A stretch of DNA of 64,000 nt from Sphaerochaeta sp. GTDB lineage: Bacteria; Spirochaetota; Spirochaetia; Sphaerochaetales; Sphaerochaetaceae. Under the pieces are notes generated by a model, which was given only the letters and a program-made list of their open reading frames with translations, was not told where the DNA came from and did not search any database. Position numbers and translations under genes: made by a program. Positions 34,450 to 42,643 of this stretch are shown here, piece after piece. Within the stretch, counting starts at the first letter, position 1. Every line of letters begins with the position of its first letter. The DNA lies in contig JALOBD010000001.1 in the NCBI GenBank assembly GCA_023228445.1, positions 1 through 64,000 of the forward strand, read 5' to 3'.

Positions 34450-35587
34450 GAAACTCGTCTCCCAAGGACGTGCGCTTGCCCTCGGCGGCGGGGGCAAGCA
34501 GGTCCTGGTCCGTGAAGCGTTGCCAGAAGAGGTCGTCGAGGCTGCCATCGAGCGGGAACACGCCTCCTACACCATGGCCACAACCACCACGGTCGTTGAA
34601 CCGAACCCCCGGCGTATCACGCCACCCTGCCCATACTGGGGTATCTGCGGGGGCTGCGACTTCCAGTATGCCGAGGCCACCTACCAAGCAGAGGTGAAGG
34701 AGGCGATCGTCATCGACAGCCTCGAGCGTATCGGAGGGGTCAAGGCAGACTCCTATGACATCCAGCAGCAGGTGACTGGCAGTGGATGGGACTACCGTAG
34801 CCGCGCCCGCTTCTTCGTTGACCTACACCAGAGGAGGGTCGGCTTTCTCGGCCGGCTCAGCAACACCCTCGTGCCCATCGACCACTGCCCGGTCCTCGTC
34901 CCCCCGCTCAATGCACTCCTCTCTGACCCCAAGCGCCTCTTCGATGGAGCGCGCCGCGAGATGTTCGCAAACCGGATCACCAAGAGCGGCTTGGTCGAGG
35001 TAGCCGCATTCGCCGACCAGGAGCAGGCGGTGCTCTTGGGCGAGGAGATCAGGGTCGAGGTCGGGCCAAAGGACTTTGTGCTCAGCCCCACCGTCTTCTT
35101 TCAATCAAACCTCCACCTGCTGCCCGCCTTGGGAGCGTACGTGAGCTCGCTGGTCGAGGGAGAGACCGTGATGGACCTCTACAGCGGGGTAGGGACCTTC
35201 GCTTCCTTCGTCGAAGAAGCGGGACGGACCGTCATCGCCGTCGAGCGACAGAAGCAGTGCCTCGCTTTTGCCCGACGCAATGCGCCGAACGCCCGCTTCT
35301 TTACCGAAGCGGCCGAGACATGGGCCAAGCGACAGACAGTGGCGGTTGAGACCATCATCGTCGACCCCCCGAGAACCGGCCTCGACGCCGCCCTCCCATC
35401 CTTGATGGCCTCCTGGAAGCCTCGGCGCATCATCTACGTCAGCTGTGATGAGGCGAGCCTCGCGCGCGATGTGAAGCGTTTTGGCCAATACGGTTACCTG
35501 GTGCGATCGTTGCGGCTCTTCGATCTCTATCCCCAGACCTTCCACACCGAGAGCGTGGTATTGTTGACCAGTGCCAATGATGCTTGA
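34433..35587 (+). CDS. 23S rRNA (uracil-C5)-methyltransferase, RlmD/RumA family
   Basis: SAM-dependent m5U methyltransferase, 384 aa. The Fe-S cluster cysteines appear as CPYWGICGGC (about residues 66-75) plus the Cys in DHCPV. The SAM site is DLYSGVGTFASF, the NPPR-type loop is VDPPRTGLD, the catalytic nucleophile is Cys in IYVSCDEASLARD, and the base is Glu in FHTESVVLL. The N-terminal TRAM-like region is short. Whether the target is U1939, U747 or another site cannot be told. It overlaps pepF by 17 bases. Confidence 0.87.
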   Translation: MLLSIEKLVSQGRALALGGGGKQVLVREALPEEVVEAAIEREHASYTMATTTTVVEPNPRRITPPCPYWGICGGCDFQYAEATYQAEVKEAIVIDSLERIGGVKADSYDIQQQVTGSGWDYRSRARFFVDLHQRRVGFLGRLSNTLVPIDHCPVLVPPLNALLSDPKRLFDGARREMFANRITKSGLVEVAAFADQEQAVLLGEEIRVEVGPKDFVLSPTVFFQSNLHLLPALGAYVSSLVEGETVMDLYSGVGTFASFVEEAGRTVIAVERQKQCLAFARRNAPNARFFTEAAETWAKRQTVAVETIIVDPPRTGLDAALPSLMASWKPRRIIYVSCDEASLARDVKRFGQYGYLVRSLRLFDLYPQTFHTESVVLLTSANDA

Positions 35588-35590
35588 CAG

Positions 35591-35618
35591 CTACAACACG
35601 AGAGGCGGGGTGTTGTAG
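35591..35618. promoter_or_regulatory. 9-bp inverted repeat upstream of the carboxyl methyltransferase-like gene
   Basis: CTACAACAC (35591-35599) and GTGTTGTAG (35610-35618) form a perfect hairpin or operator with a 10-base middle. A related GTAGCAACAC follows at 35626-35635. TAGAAT overlaps the right arm and could be a -10. It starts four bases after the preceding stop codon, so a weak terminator is an alternative; no T-tract follows. Confidence 0.4.
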
Positions 35619-35712
35619 AATACCTGTAGCAACACGCTCGACTGCGAATGGGTAGCAGAGATGCGTTGGAGAGAAGTGGACCACGACCTGTTTGCGTTAC
35701 ATGGAGGCCATC

Positions 35713-36384
35713 ATGAAGAGAGATCTGGTAGGCAAGGCGCTGATGAAGTTCGCTTCGGCCTTGGCTCTGGCTGCCGTGCTGTTGTTCGTCCCGGCCGGGA
35801 CGGTTCACTACCCCAACGGGTGGCTCCTCCTCTGCCTCCTCTTCACCCCGATGGCCATCACCGGTATTGTGCTGATGTGTACAAACCCAGCCCTCCTTGA
35901 GCGGCGCCTTGCCTCAAAGGAGGATCAGAGAGAACAAAAAGCGGTGACATGGATTGGAAGCCTGGTCTTCTTCTTGGGTTTTGTCAGCGCTGGCCTCGAC
36001 TTTCGCTTCCAGTGGATACCCTTGCCGTCTTGGGTGGTCTGGGCTGCATCATTTCTCTTTCTCGGCGGGTATGGATTGTGGGCAGCGGTGCTGAGAGAGA
36101 ACGAGTACCTCTCGCGCACCGTCCACGTGGAGAGCGCCCAAACGCTCATCGACACCGGGTTGTACGCGATCGTCCGTCACCCGATGTACAGCGCTTCCAT
36201 CATCATCTTCCTCTCCATGCCACTGATCTTGGGCTCGGTGGTCTCCTTCGTGATCTTCCTCGCGTATCCAGTGCTCATGGTGAAACGGATCGCCGGCGAA
36301 GAGGAGATCCTGAGCAGGGAGCTTGCTGGCTACACGGAGTACACACAACGAGTTCGCTATCGCCTCATCCCGTTTGTGTGGTAG
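35713..36384 (+). CDS. Isoprenylcysteine carboxyl methyltransferase/phospholipid methyltransferase-like membrane protein
   Basis: 223-aa membrane protein with about five helices. The C-terminal signature is clear: RHPMYSASII, then EEEILSRELAGYTEYTQRV and YRLIPFVW, as in the ICMT/PEMT superfamily of SAM-dependent membrane methyltransferases. Substrate is unknown in bacteria; phospholipids or small thiols are possible. The ATG at 35713 has GGAGG five bases upstream, better than the earlier in-frame ATG at 35692. It leads a group with the nitrilase-type and methyltransferase genes. Confidence 0.82.
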   Translation: MKRDLVGKALMKFASALALAAVLLFVPAGTVHYPNGWLLLCLLFTPMAITGIVLMCTNPALLERRLASKEDQREQKAVTWIGSLVFFLGFVSAGLDFRFQWIPLPSWVVWAASFLFLGGYGLWAAVLRENEYLSRTVHVESAQTLIDTGLYAIVRHPMYSASIIIFLSMPLILGSVVSFVIFLAYPVLMVKRIAGEEEILSRELAGYTEYTQRVRYRLIPFVW

Positions 36385-36393
36385 GGTGGGATC

Positions 36394-37272
36394 ATGAAGC
36401 TCACAGTCGCACTCTTGCAATTGAAATCCACCGGATCGCTTGGAGGCAACCTTGAAAAAGGGCTTGCCGCATGTGTTCGGGCCAAGGTGCTGGGAGGTGA
36501 CATCGCCCTCTTTCCCGAGATGTGGAGCTGTGGCTACAATCTCGGTGAGAGCCGAGAAGCGATTCTGCGCGGTGGCGTTGGGGCGGACTCACGCTTTGTC
36601 TCCCTCTTTGGCCAGCTGGCCAAGGAGGTGGGAATGGCCATCGCCATCACCTACCTCGAAGCCGATGGGAGTCGTCTCTTCAATACGATGAGCCTCTTTG
36701 ATCGAAATGGGCACGAGGCGTTACGCTATCGTAAAGTGCATACCTGCGACTTTGACAGAGAACAGTACCTTGACGCCGGCGATGGCTTTGGTGTTGTTGA
36801 TCTGGATACCGCTGGGGGAGCAGTGAAGGTCGGGGCGATGATCTGCTATGACCGGGAGTTTCCCGAGAGCGCCCGGATCCTGATGCTCAAGGGAAGTGAG
36901 CTCATCCTCGTTCCCAACGCCTGCCCGATGGAGCTCAATCGCCTCTCCCAACTGCGGGCCCGCGCCTTTGAGAACATGGTGGGCATCGCGACTGCCAACT
37001 ACCCGATGGGGAGCCCCGACTGCAATGGGCACTCCTCTGCCTTCGATGGGGTGGCATACGTGCCTGGCCGAACGGAGAGCAGAGATACCTGCATCCTCGA
37101 GGCCCCCGCCGAAGAGGGGGTGTACCTTGCACACTTCGACCTTGCCATGATGAGGGCGTATCGCTCAAGCGAGGTGCACGGCAATGCATATCGAAGGCCA
37201 AGCCGGTATCAGGTCATCACCGCAGAGCGTGTTGAGGAACCGTTTGTGCGAGCAGGACGGGTGAAGCGATGA
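36394..37272 (+). CDS. Carbon-nitrogen hydrolase (nitrilase superfamily)
   Basis: 292 aa. The catalytic triad is visible: Glu in LFPEMWSCG (about residue 42), Lys in YRKVHTCDF (about 114), Cys in MICYDREFPES (about 152). The sequence resembles the N-carbamoylputrescine amidase/omega-amidase branch, but the true amide substrate cannot be assigned. It begins nine bases after the preceding stop and overlaps the methyltransferase gene by four bases (ATGA). Ribosome site is weak (GGTGGG). Confidence 0.85.
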   Translation: MKLTVALLQLKSTGSLGGNLEKGLAACVRAKVLGGDIALFPEMWSCGYNLGESREAILRGGVGADSRFVSLFGQLAKEVGMAIAITYLEADGSRLFNTMSLFDRNGHEALRYRKVHTCDFDREQYLDAGDGFGVVDLDTAGGAVKVGAMICYDREFPESARILMLKGSELILVPNACPMELNRLSQLRARAFENMVGIATANYPMGSPDCNGHSSAFDGVAYVPGRTESRDTCILEAPAEEGVYLAHFDLAMMRAYRSSEVHGNAYRRPSRYQVITAERVEEPFVRAGRVKR

Positions 37273-38051
37273 GCAACGATTTGGATTGGGCGGCCATCAA
37301 CGCAGCGGCCATCGACCGGTGGGTCGAAGAGGGGTGGATGTGGGGGGTACCCATCGATTCTGCGACCTATCGGCGAGCCTGCGAGGGCCAGTGGTCGGTG
37401 GTGTTGACACCGACCAAGGCGGTGCCCACGAGCTGGTTTCCCCCACTGCAGGGAAAACGAGTGTTGGGCTTGGCCAGCGGAGGAGGGCAGCAGATGCCGA
37501 TCTTCGCCGCCCGTGGGGCGGTGTGCACGCTTTTGGACTACTCCCAGCGGCAGATCCAAACCGACCTCTTTGTTGCCGAGCGTGAAGGGTACACGATCGA
37601 GGTTGTCCACGCCGATATGAGCAAGCCACTCCCCTTTGATGACAGCACCTTCGATGTGATCTTCCATCCCGTCTCCAACTGCTATATTGAAGAAGTCGAG
37701 CCGCTGTGGCGCGAGTGCCATCGCATCCTCGCAGATGGGGGTCTCCTGATGGCAGGGCTGGACAACGGCGTCAACTTCATCGTCAGCACGGATGAGCAGC
37801 GCATCATACATCGCCTGCCGTTCAACCCGGTCAAGGATCGGGCGCTGCTGGCAGTGCTCAACCGGGAGGATTCGGGCATACAATTCTCCCACACCCTCGA
37901 GGAGCAAGTCCGCGGACAGATCAAGGCGGGCTTCCGCCTCCTCGACCTCTATGAGGATACCAACGGCAGCGGCTATCTTCATGAGATGGGGGTGCCTACA
38001 TTCTGGGCGACGTTGGCGGTGAAGGGGTGTGGCCAGAGGCCCTCCAGATGA
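37269..38051 (+). CDS. Class I SAM-dependent methyltransferase
   Basis: 260 aa. The SAM-binding motif I is VLGLASGGGQQMPIF (about residues 65-79), the acidic motif II is LLDYSQRQI, and motif IV is FDVIFHPVSNCY. The substrate is a small molecule or unknown; nothing points to RNA or protein. It is translationally coupled to the nitrilase-type gene through a four-base overlap, which suggests they act on the same or successive metabolites. Confidence 0.82.
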   Translation: MSNDLDWAAINAAAIDRWVEEGWMWGVPIDSATYRRACEGQWSVVLTPTKAVPTSWFPPLQGKRVLGLASGGGQQMPIFAARGAVCTLLDYSQRQIQTDLFVAEREGYTIEVVHADMSKPLPFDDSTFDVIFHPVSNCYIEEVEPLWRECHRILADGGLLMAGLDNGVNFIVSTDEQRIIHRLPFNPVKDRALLAVLNREDSGIQFSHTLEEQVRGQIKAGFRLLDLYEDTNGSGYLHEMGVPTFWATLAVKGCGQRPSR

Positions 38052-38196
38052 TCGATCGGTCGCCCACTGGCAGTTGGGTATATGGTGGGGGGAGCTGTGA
38101 TCAACGTCGTAGGGCAACGGAATTGATGTACCGTTACGAAGGCGGGATAGTGAACCTGGAACCCTCTTGTGATAGACTACCGGTGAGGAGGCCGAT

Positions 38197-40092
38197 ATGA
38201 AGGATGGATTTGTCAACGTTGCTGTAGCGGCTGTTGAGGTGACCGTCGCGGATACGACTGCCAACACCGCCAGAATCATTGCGCTGATCGAAGACGCGGT
38301 CCGCCAAGATGTACGCATCCTCGTCTTGCCCGAGCTGGTGACCACCGGCCTCTCCTCTGGCGATCTCTTCTTCCAGGAGCAGTTGCAGGGCAAGGCCATC
38401 GAGAGTCTCGGTGCAATACTCGATGCAAGCCGACAGAGCGATCTCGTGATCATCCTCGGCTCTCCCATGATCGTCTGTGGGGCGCTGTACAACTGTGCGG
38501 TGGTGATGCAGGGTGGAGAGGTTCTGGGCGTCGTGCCCAAGGAGCACCTCATCTCCCCCTGTGGCGTCGACCAACGACGATGGTTCGTCCACCCCAAGAC
38601 GGAGTGCCGGGAGATCGAGCTCTTGGGCCAGCAGACCTGGTTTGGCACCGACCTGCTCTTTCGCTGTACGACGCTCACCGACCTGGTTATCGGCTGTGAG
38701 ATCGGGGTGGACCTCTACGACATCGCCCCGCCGAGCAACCGGTTGGCCGTCGGGGGTGCGACGGTCATCGCAAACCCCTCGGTTATCAACGAGCTCATCG
38801 GCTCGCGCGACTACCAGTGCCTCTTGGTCCGTCACCAGAGTGCAAAGCTTGCCTGTGCCTACCTCTACAGCGGCGGCGGGGAGGGGGAGTCGACCACCGA
38901 CTTCGTCTATACCCCTCACCTGATGATCGCAGAGAACGGTCGGTCGTTGGCCAAGAGCAGTGACGAGAGCGGGGTATTGCTGACCGCTGAGATTGATGTA
39001 CAGCGCTTGGCCCTCGAACGGCGAAGGAGGCAGATCACTGCCTGCAACCTCGCCTTCACTACCATCCCATTCGCCCTCGAGATACGTCCCACCACCCTCA
39101 CGCGTACCTTTCCAGCTCTTCCATTCATCCCCAAGGAGGGTGATGAGGCTGAGCGCTTTGAACGCATCCTGACAATCCAGGCCCTCGCCTTGAAGAAGCG
39201 CCTGGTCCACACCAAGATCTCACGTGTCATCCTCGGCCTCTCGGGAGGGTTGGACTCCACCCTCGCCCTGCTGGTTGCAATCAGGACGATCGATCTGCTC
39301 GGCCTTGAGCGCAGTGCCATCAAGGCCGTCTCCATGCCGGGGTTTGGGACGAGCCGACGCACCAAGGGCAATGCACAGAGGTGTGCAGAGCTCCTTGGTG
39401 TCGACTTTCGAACGATTCCGATCGCCAAGGCGGTGACCCAACACTTCAAGGACATCGGCCACGACCCGTCGGTGCACGATGCAACGTATGAGAACAGCCA
39501 GGCGCGTGAGCGTACCCAGATCTTGATGGACCTGGCCAACAGCCTCAATGGTCTGGTCATCGGAACGGGTGACCTGAGCGAGCTTGCCTTGGGGTGGACG
39601 ACGTACAACGGTGATCAGATGTCGATGTACAGCCTCAATGGATCGGTAGCCAAGACGTTGGTCCGTGCCTTGGTGCGCCATGAAGCGAACCGGATGGAAA
39701 CGCCGCTGAGGCGGGTCCTCCTCGATATCGTCGACACCCCGGTCAGCCCGGAGCTGCTGCCCGCCGTCGACGGTGCCATCGCCCAGAAGACCGAACAGAT
39801 CCTCGGCCCCTACGAGGCGCACGATTTCTTCCTCTACTACATCCTGCGTTGGGGGTTTGCCCCACAGAAGGTGCTGCGCCTGGCAACAGAGGCCTTTAGG
39901 GGGACGTACAGCGAGGATGAGCTGAAGGGGTGGCTGGCCACCTTCTACCGGCGCTTCTTCAGAGAGCAGTTCAAGCGTTCATGCATGCCCGATGGGCCGA
40001 AGGTCGGGTCGGTCTCCCTCTCTCCGCGCTCCTCGCTCAGCATGCCCAGCGATGCCAGTGCCCTGCTCTGGCTCAGTGAGATCGATGGCTAG
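38197..40092 (+). CDS. nadE: Glutamine-dependent NAD(+) synthase
   Basis: Last step of NAD synthesis: amidates deamido-NAD with ammonia released from glutamine by its own N-terminal domain. The glutaminase domain (about 1-275) shows Glu in VLPELVTTG, Lys in VPKEHLISP and Cys in VIGCEIGVD. The synthetase domain carries the PP-loop LGLSGGLDSTLA and later GTGDLSELALGW. 631 aa, typical for the two-domain type. GAGGAGG precedes the ATG. TAGACT at 38173-38178 may be its -10, but no good -35 is present. Confidence 0.95.
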   Translation: MKDGFVNVAVAAVEVTVADTTANTARIIALIEDAVRQDVRILVLPELVTTGLSSGDLFFQEQLQGKAIESLGAILDASRQSDLVIILGSPMIVCGALYNCAVVMQGGEVLGVVPKEHLISPCGVDQRRWFVHPKTECREIELLGQQTWFGTDLLFRCTTLTDLVIGCEIGVDLYDIAPPSNRLAVGGATVIANPSVINELIGSRDYQCLLVRHQSAKLACAYLYSGGGEGESTTDFVYTPHLMIAENGRSLAKSSDESGVLLTAEIDVQRLALERRRRQITACNLAFTTIPFALEIRPTTLTRTFPALPFIPKEGDEAERFERILTIQALALKKRLVHTKISRVILGLSGGLDSTLALLVAIRTIDLLGLERSAIKAVSMPGFGTSRRTKGNAQRCAELLGVDFRTIPIAKAVTQHFKDIGHDPSVHDATYENSQARERTQILMDLANSLNGLVIGTGDLSELALGWTTYNGDQMSMYSLNGSVAKTLVRALVRHEANRMETPLRRVLLDIVDTPVSPELLPAVDGAIAQKTEQILGPYEAHDFFLYYILRWGFAPQKVLRLATEAFRGTYSEDELKGWLATFYRRFFREQFKRSCMPDGPKVGSVSLSPRSSLSMPSDASALLWLSEIDG

Positions 40093-40182
40093 GATATCTC
40101 TCAATTCTGGGAATTTTTGAACGTTTGTTGTAATCCTTTTCTCCTTCTGCTGTTATAGGTAATAAGGAGCGAATTTCCCACC

Positions 40183-40803
40183 ATGCGAAAAAACGTGCTG
40201 GCTATGCTGGTCTTGCTATGTCTTCTCATCCCCGCCTCCGTTGGAGCGCGGAGTTTGGTCAATGTAAGCCTTGGTTTTGGTGCAAGCTATCTTCCCGAGG
40301 AGGGGCTGGACTTCACCCAAGGATTGTCCGATCCCGACAACTGGTTGTTCCATGGTGAGATCAGCGCGCGTCTGGCCTTCCTCCAGGCTCAGGCGTTGGT
40401 CTTGCCCATGCAGTGTGAAGAGGGTGACCAAGGGATTCTCCTCATCGGCATGGGTTCGTTGAGTTTGCCAATGGTGGGCTCGCTTATGAGTCTTGAAGTG
40501 GGTGGTGGGGTAGGCCTTACCTACATCCCATCCAACTCCGAGGATACCCGTCCCTCCTACATTCTGGGAAGCGGTGATCAGGTTGATGTAGATGCCATCT
40601 CCTTCGCTGAGGCGCTCTATCACAGCCCAATCTACCTGCAGGCGGGTCTGGCATCTGAGGTGGGTCCTCTTGGTGTGCGCCTGCGTTATTTGATGAAGAG
40701 TCGGACAACGCTGGGCGAAAGTATTGGAAACAAGGGGTGGTGGAGCCTATTTGCGATAGATTCGGCTGCACTTTCTCTTGTGTTGTCACTAAAAATGTTT
40801 TAG
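40183..40803 (+). CDS. Small exported barrel-like protein, first of a pair
   Basis: 206 aa with a signal peptide (about 1-22, ending SVGA). The mature part has amphipathic beta strands, a hydrophobic stretch around the SLSLPMVGSLMSLEVGGGVG region, and a C-terminal strand ending LSLKMF, a typical outer-membrane barrel terminus. No enzyme motif. It is weakly similar in layout to the next gene (signal, then a Leu-rich first strand, about 205 aa, terminal Phe), so the two are likely diverged paralogues. AAGGAG lies 13 bases before the ATG, longer than usual. Confidence 0.65.
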   Translation: MRKNVLAMLVLLCLLIPASVGARSLVNVSLGFGASYLPEEGLDFTQGLSDPDNWLFHGEISARLAFLQAQALVLPMQCEEGDQGILLIGMGSLSLPMVGSLMSLEVGGGVGLTYIPSNSEDTRPSYILGSGDQVDVDAISFAEALYHSPIYLQAGLASEVGPLGVRLRYLMKSRTTLGESIGNKGWWSLFAIDSAALSLVLSLKMF

Positions 40804-40849
40804 ATTTTAGCTACAGTCGGTGTTTTGATTGTAAGCAAAGGGGTATTAT

Positions 40850-41467
40850 ATGAAAAAGAAACTTCTTATTGTTTTCCTCATTCTCGCCGTGTTGGTCCCT
40901 GCAACGCTAAGTGCAAAGCTGTTTGATCTGAGTCTCGGGCCGAACGTACAGTTCAAGCCCGACTTCGCAGAGATCAGCGGGGGGGATATGGGTGAGCTCT
41001 TCAGCGACATCAACAACTACGCCTTTGGCGCAGACCTGCGTCTGAAGCTCCTCCTGGCAGAAGTTGATTTGGTCAGTACGTTTGGCAAGGCCACTGAAAG
41101 TGGAACTGAGTACACCGAGATTTCCATCCTGACATCAGCGGGAGTCTCATTCGACCTCTTTGGCTTCACCCGCCTCGGCATCGGCCTCGGACCTCGCTTC
41201 CAGGTCCTCATCGATGATGCGGGAAATACCAATGTCTTGATTGAATCAACTCCCGTTGAGGTGGATACCTTGGGTGATGCCTTCATCAAGAGCCCACTCG
41301 CGCTTCGAGCAACGGCGGACTTCAAGATCGGCAAGATGTGGCTGGGGGCCAGCTATACGCTCGATACCGATTACACCTTCGAGAATTACGACCAGTTCGA
41401 CAAGCTCTTCAGTGCTCAGTGGGATACGGGTCGCTTCGGCGTTTCGTTGCTCTTCTCCTTCTTCTAA
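40850..41467 (+). CDS. Small outer-membrane beta-barrel protein, second of a pair
   Basis: 205 aa. Signal peptide about 1-22 (LAVLVPATLSA). The mature chain shows alternating strands (NYAFGADLRLKLLLAEVDLV, then LGIGLGPRFQVLI, then LWLGASYTLDTDYTF-like) and ends VSLLFSFF, with terminal Phe as in BAM-inserted barrels. It follows the related 40183 gene by 46 bases, with a strong terminator after it, so the two may form one unit. Function unknown; a porin-like or structural role is inferred. Confidence 0.7.
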   Translation: MKKKLLIVFLILAVLVPATLSAKLFDLSLGPNVQFKPDFAEISGGDMGELFSDINNYAFGADLRLKLLLAEVDLVSTFGKATESGTEYTEISILTSAGVSFDLFGFTRLGIGLGPRFQVLIDDAGNTNVLIESTPVEVDTLGDAFIKSPLALRATADFKIGKMWLGASYTLDTDYTFENYDQFDKLFSAQWDTGRFGVSLLFSFF

Positions 41468-41489
41468 AAACCCAAAGAGGCATATACCG

Positions 41490-41526
41490 TCAGGCCCGGG
41501 CTTCCCGGGCCTGACTTCTCTTTTCT
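41490..41526 (+). terminator. Strong intrinsic terminator after the barrel-protein pair
   Basis: An 11-bp perfect stem, arms 41490-41500 and 41504-41514, with loop CTT, followed by CTTCTCTTTTCT. This is among the best intrinsic terminators in the window. Confidence 0.85.
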
Positions 41527-41566
41527 GATGCTGGCAAGTGTGGTACAGTGGCTCCAAGGAGTTTGT

Positions 41567-41881
41567 ATGGGACAGAAAGGGTTCTTTCGCACGGTATTGT
41601 CCTCGGTGCTCGCTGCAGTGCTGTCGTTCTTCATCATCTACTTCTTCATCCCCGGCATGGGGATGCAGTATCTGGGGGTGAGCTTCTCACTGCGTGATGG
41701 GTCGGTCAATGCCCAGGTCATGGAGATGGTTGGGGATGTCGAATTCTCCAAGGAGAATGCCCAACACTTCTGGAAGTTGCTCAACAGCCGTGAATTCCGT
41801 CTGCAATTCAAGGCGGCCACTGAGCAGGGTGAGCAGGCGGTCAAAGGTGTGGTGCAGAGTCTGGTGGAACGGGTGCGATGA
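41567..41881 (+). CDS. Small single-pass membrane protein, unknown function
   Basis: 104 aa. One membrane helix near the N-terminus (about residues 8-28, LSSVLAAVLSFFIIYFF) is followed by a short polar domain with helical heptad-like character. No known family is recognised. I chose the ATG at 41567, which has AAGGAG upstream; an earlier ATG at 41528 sits directly after the terminator. The end overlaps the next gene by four bases, so it is the first gene of the polA-coaE transcription unit. Confidence 0.6.
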   Translation: MGQKGFFRTVLSSVLAAVLSFFIIYFFIPGMGMQYLGVSFSLRDGSVNAQVMEMVGDVEFSKENAQHFWKLLNSREFRLQFKAATEQGEQAVKGVVQSLVERVR

Positions 41882-42639
41882 GCAGCTTGACCTTCTTGGG
41901 GACCGGTACGAGCCACGGCATCCCGGTCATCGGGTGCGGGTGTGATGTGTGCACCTCGACCGATGAACGCGATCGGCGCTACCGTTCCAGCGTTCTTCTG
42001 CGCAAAGAAGGGTATACGCTCCTGATCGACAGCGGACCTGAGTTTCGCCTGCAAGCTATTCGTAGCGAGCTGAAGAGTTTGGATGGGGTGCTCTACACCC
42101 ACGACCACAGTGACCACTTCAACGGTATCGATGACCTGCGCGTCTTCTGCAATAAGCGCCACCTGCCCGTCTACACCAGCGCGCAGGTGAAGAGCTCAAT
42201 AGAGCAGCGCTTTCCGTATGTGATCAACGGAACTGCCATGGGCATCCCTCACCTCGATGTAGCGGTCCTCTCCCCCTATGAGGAGGGGCCCGTAGGCCCC
42301 TTCTCTGTGACGGCCATCCCCATCATTCACGGACGGAAGACCATCTACGGGTATCGAATCGACAACACTGCATACCTGACCGATTGCAGTGAGGTGCCCC
42401 CCGAGAGCCTGCCGTACCTACAGAATCTTGAGGTGCTCGTCGTCGGGGCACTGCGGGACTGGCCACACCCCAACCACTACTCGGTCTTCGAGGCGACGGC
42501 ACTGGGCGACCTGTTGGCCCCCGAACGTGTATACTTTACCCACCTGAGCCATCACCTTGGCCATGCACAGCTTGAGGCGCGGCTCAAGAGTGGCTTCTTC
42601 GTCGCCTACGACCAGCTGACCATTACCATGAAGGATTGA
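41878..42639 (+). CDS. MBL-fold metallohydrolase, PhnP-like
   Basis: 253 aa. Metallo-beta-lactamase fold with the zinc motif THDHSDHFNG (about residues 73-82), later His in IPIIHGRK, Asp in LTDCSEVP and His in LSHHLGH. An additional zinc-type motif CGCDVC near the N-terminus is typical of PhnP-like phosphoribosyl cyclic phosphodiesterases. No phosphonate genes are nearby, so a more general phosphodiesterase role is likely. It overlaps the preceding gene by four bases and precedes polA by four. Confidence 0.88.
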   Translation: MSSLTFLGTGTSHGIPVIGCGCDVCTSTDERDRRYRSSVLLRKEGYTLLIDSGPEFRLQAIRSELKSLDGVLYTHDHSDHFNGIDDLRVFCNKRHLPVYTSAQVKSSIEQRFPYVINGTAMGIPHLDVAVLSPYEEGPVGPFSVTAIPIIHGRKTIYGYRIDNTAYLTDCSEVPPESLPYLQNLEVLVVGALRDWPHPNHYSVFEATALGDLLAPERVYFTHLSHHLGHAQLEARLKSGFFVAYDQLTITMKD

Positions 42640-42643
42640 AACA

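Noticed and set aside
38640..38660. A TTGGCAC...CTGCT sequence resembling a sigma-54 -24/-12 promoter
   Set aside because: The GG and GC dinucleotides are one base too close, and it lies within the nadE coding sequence.
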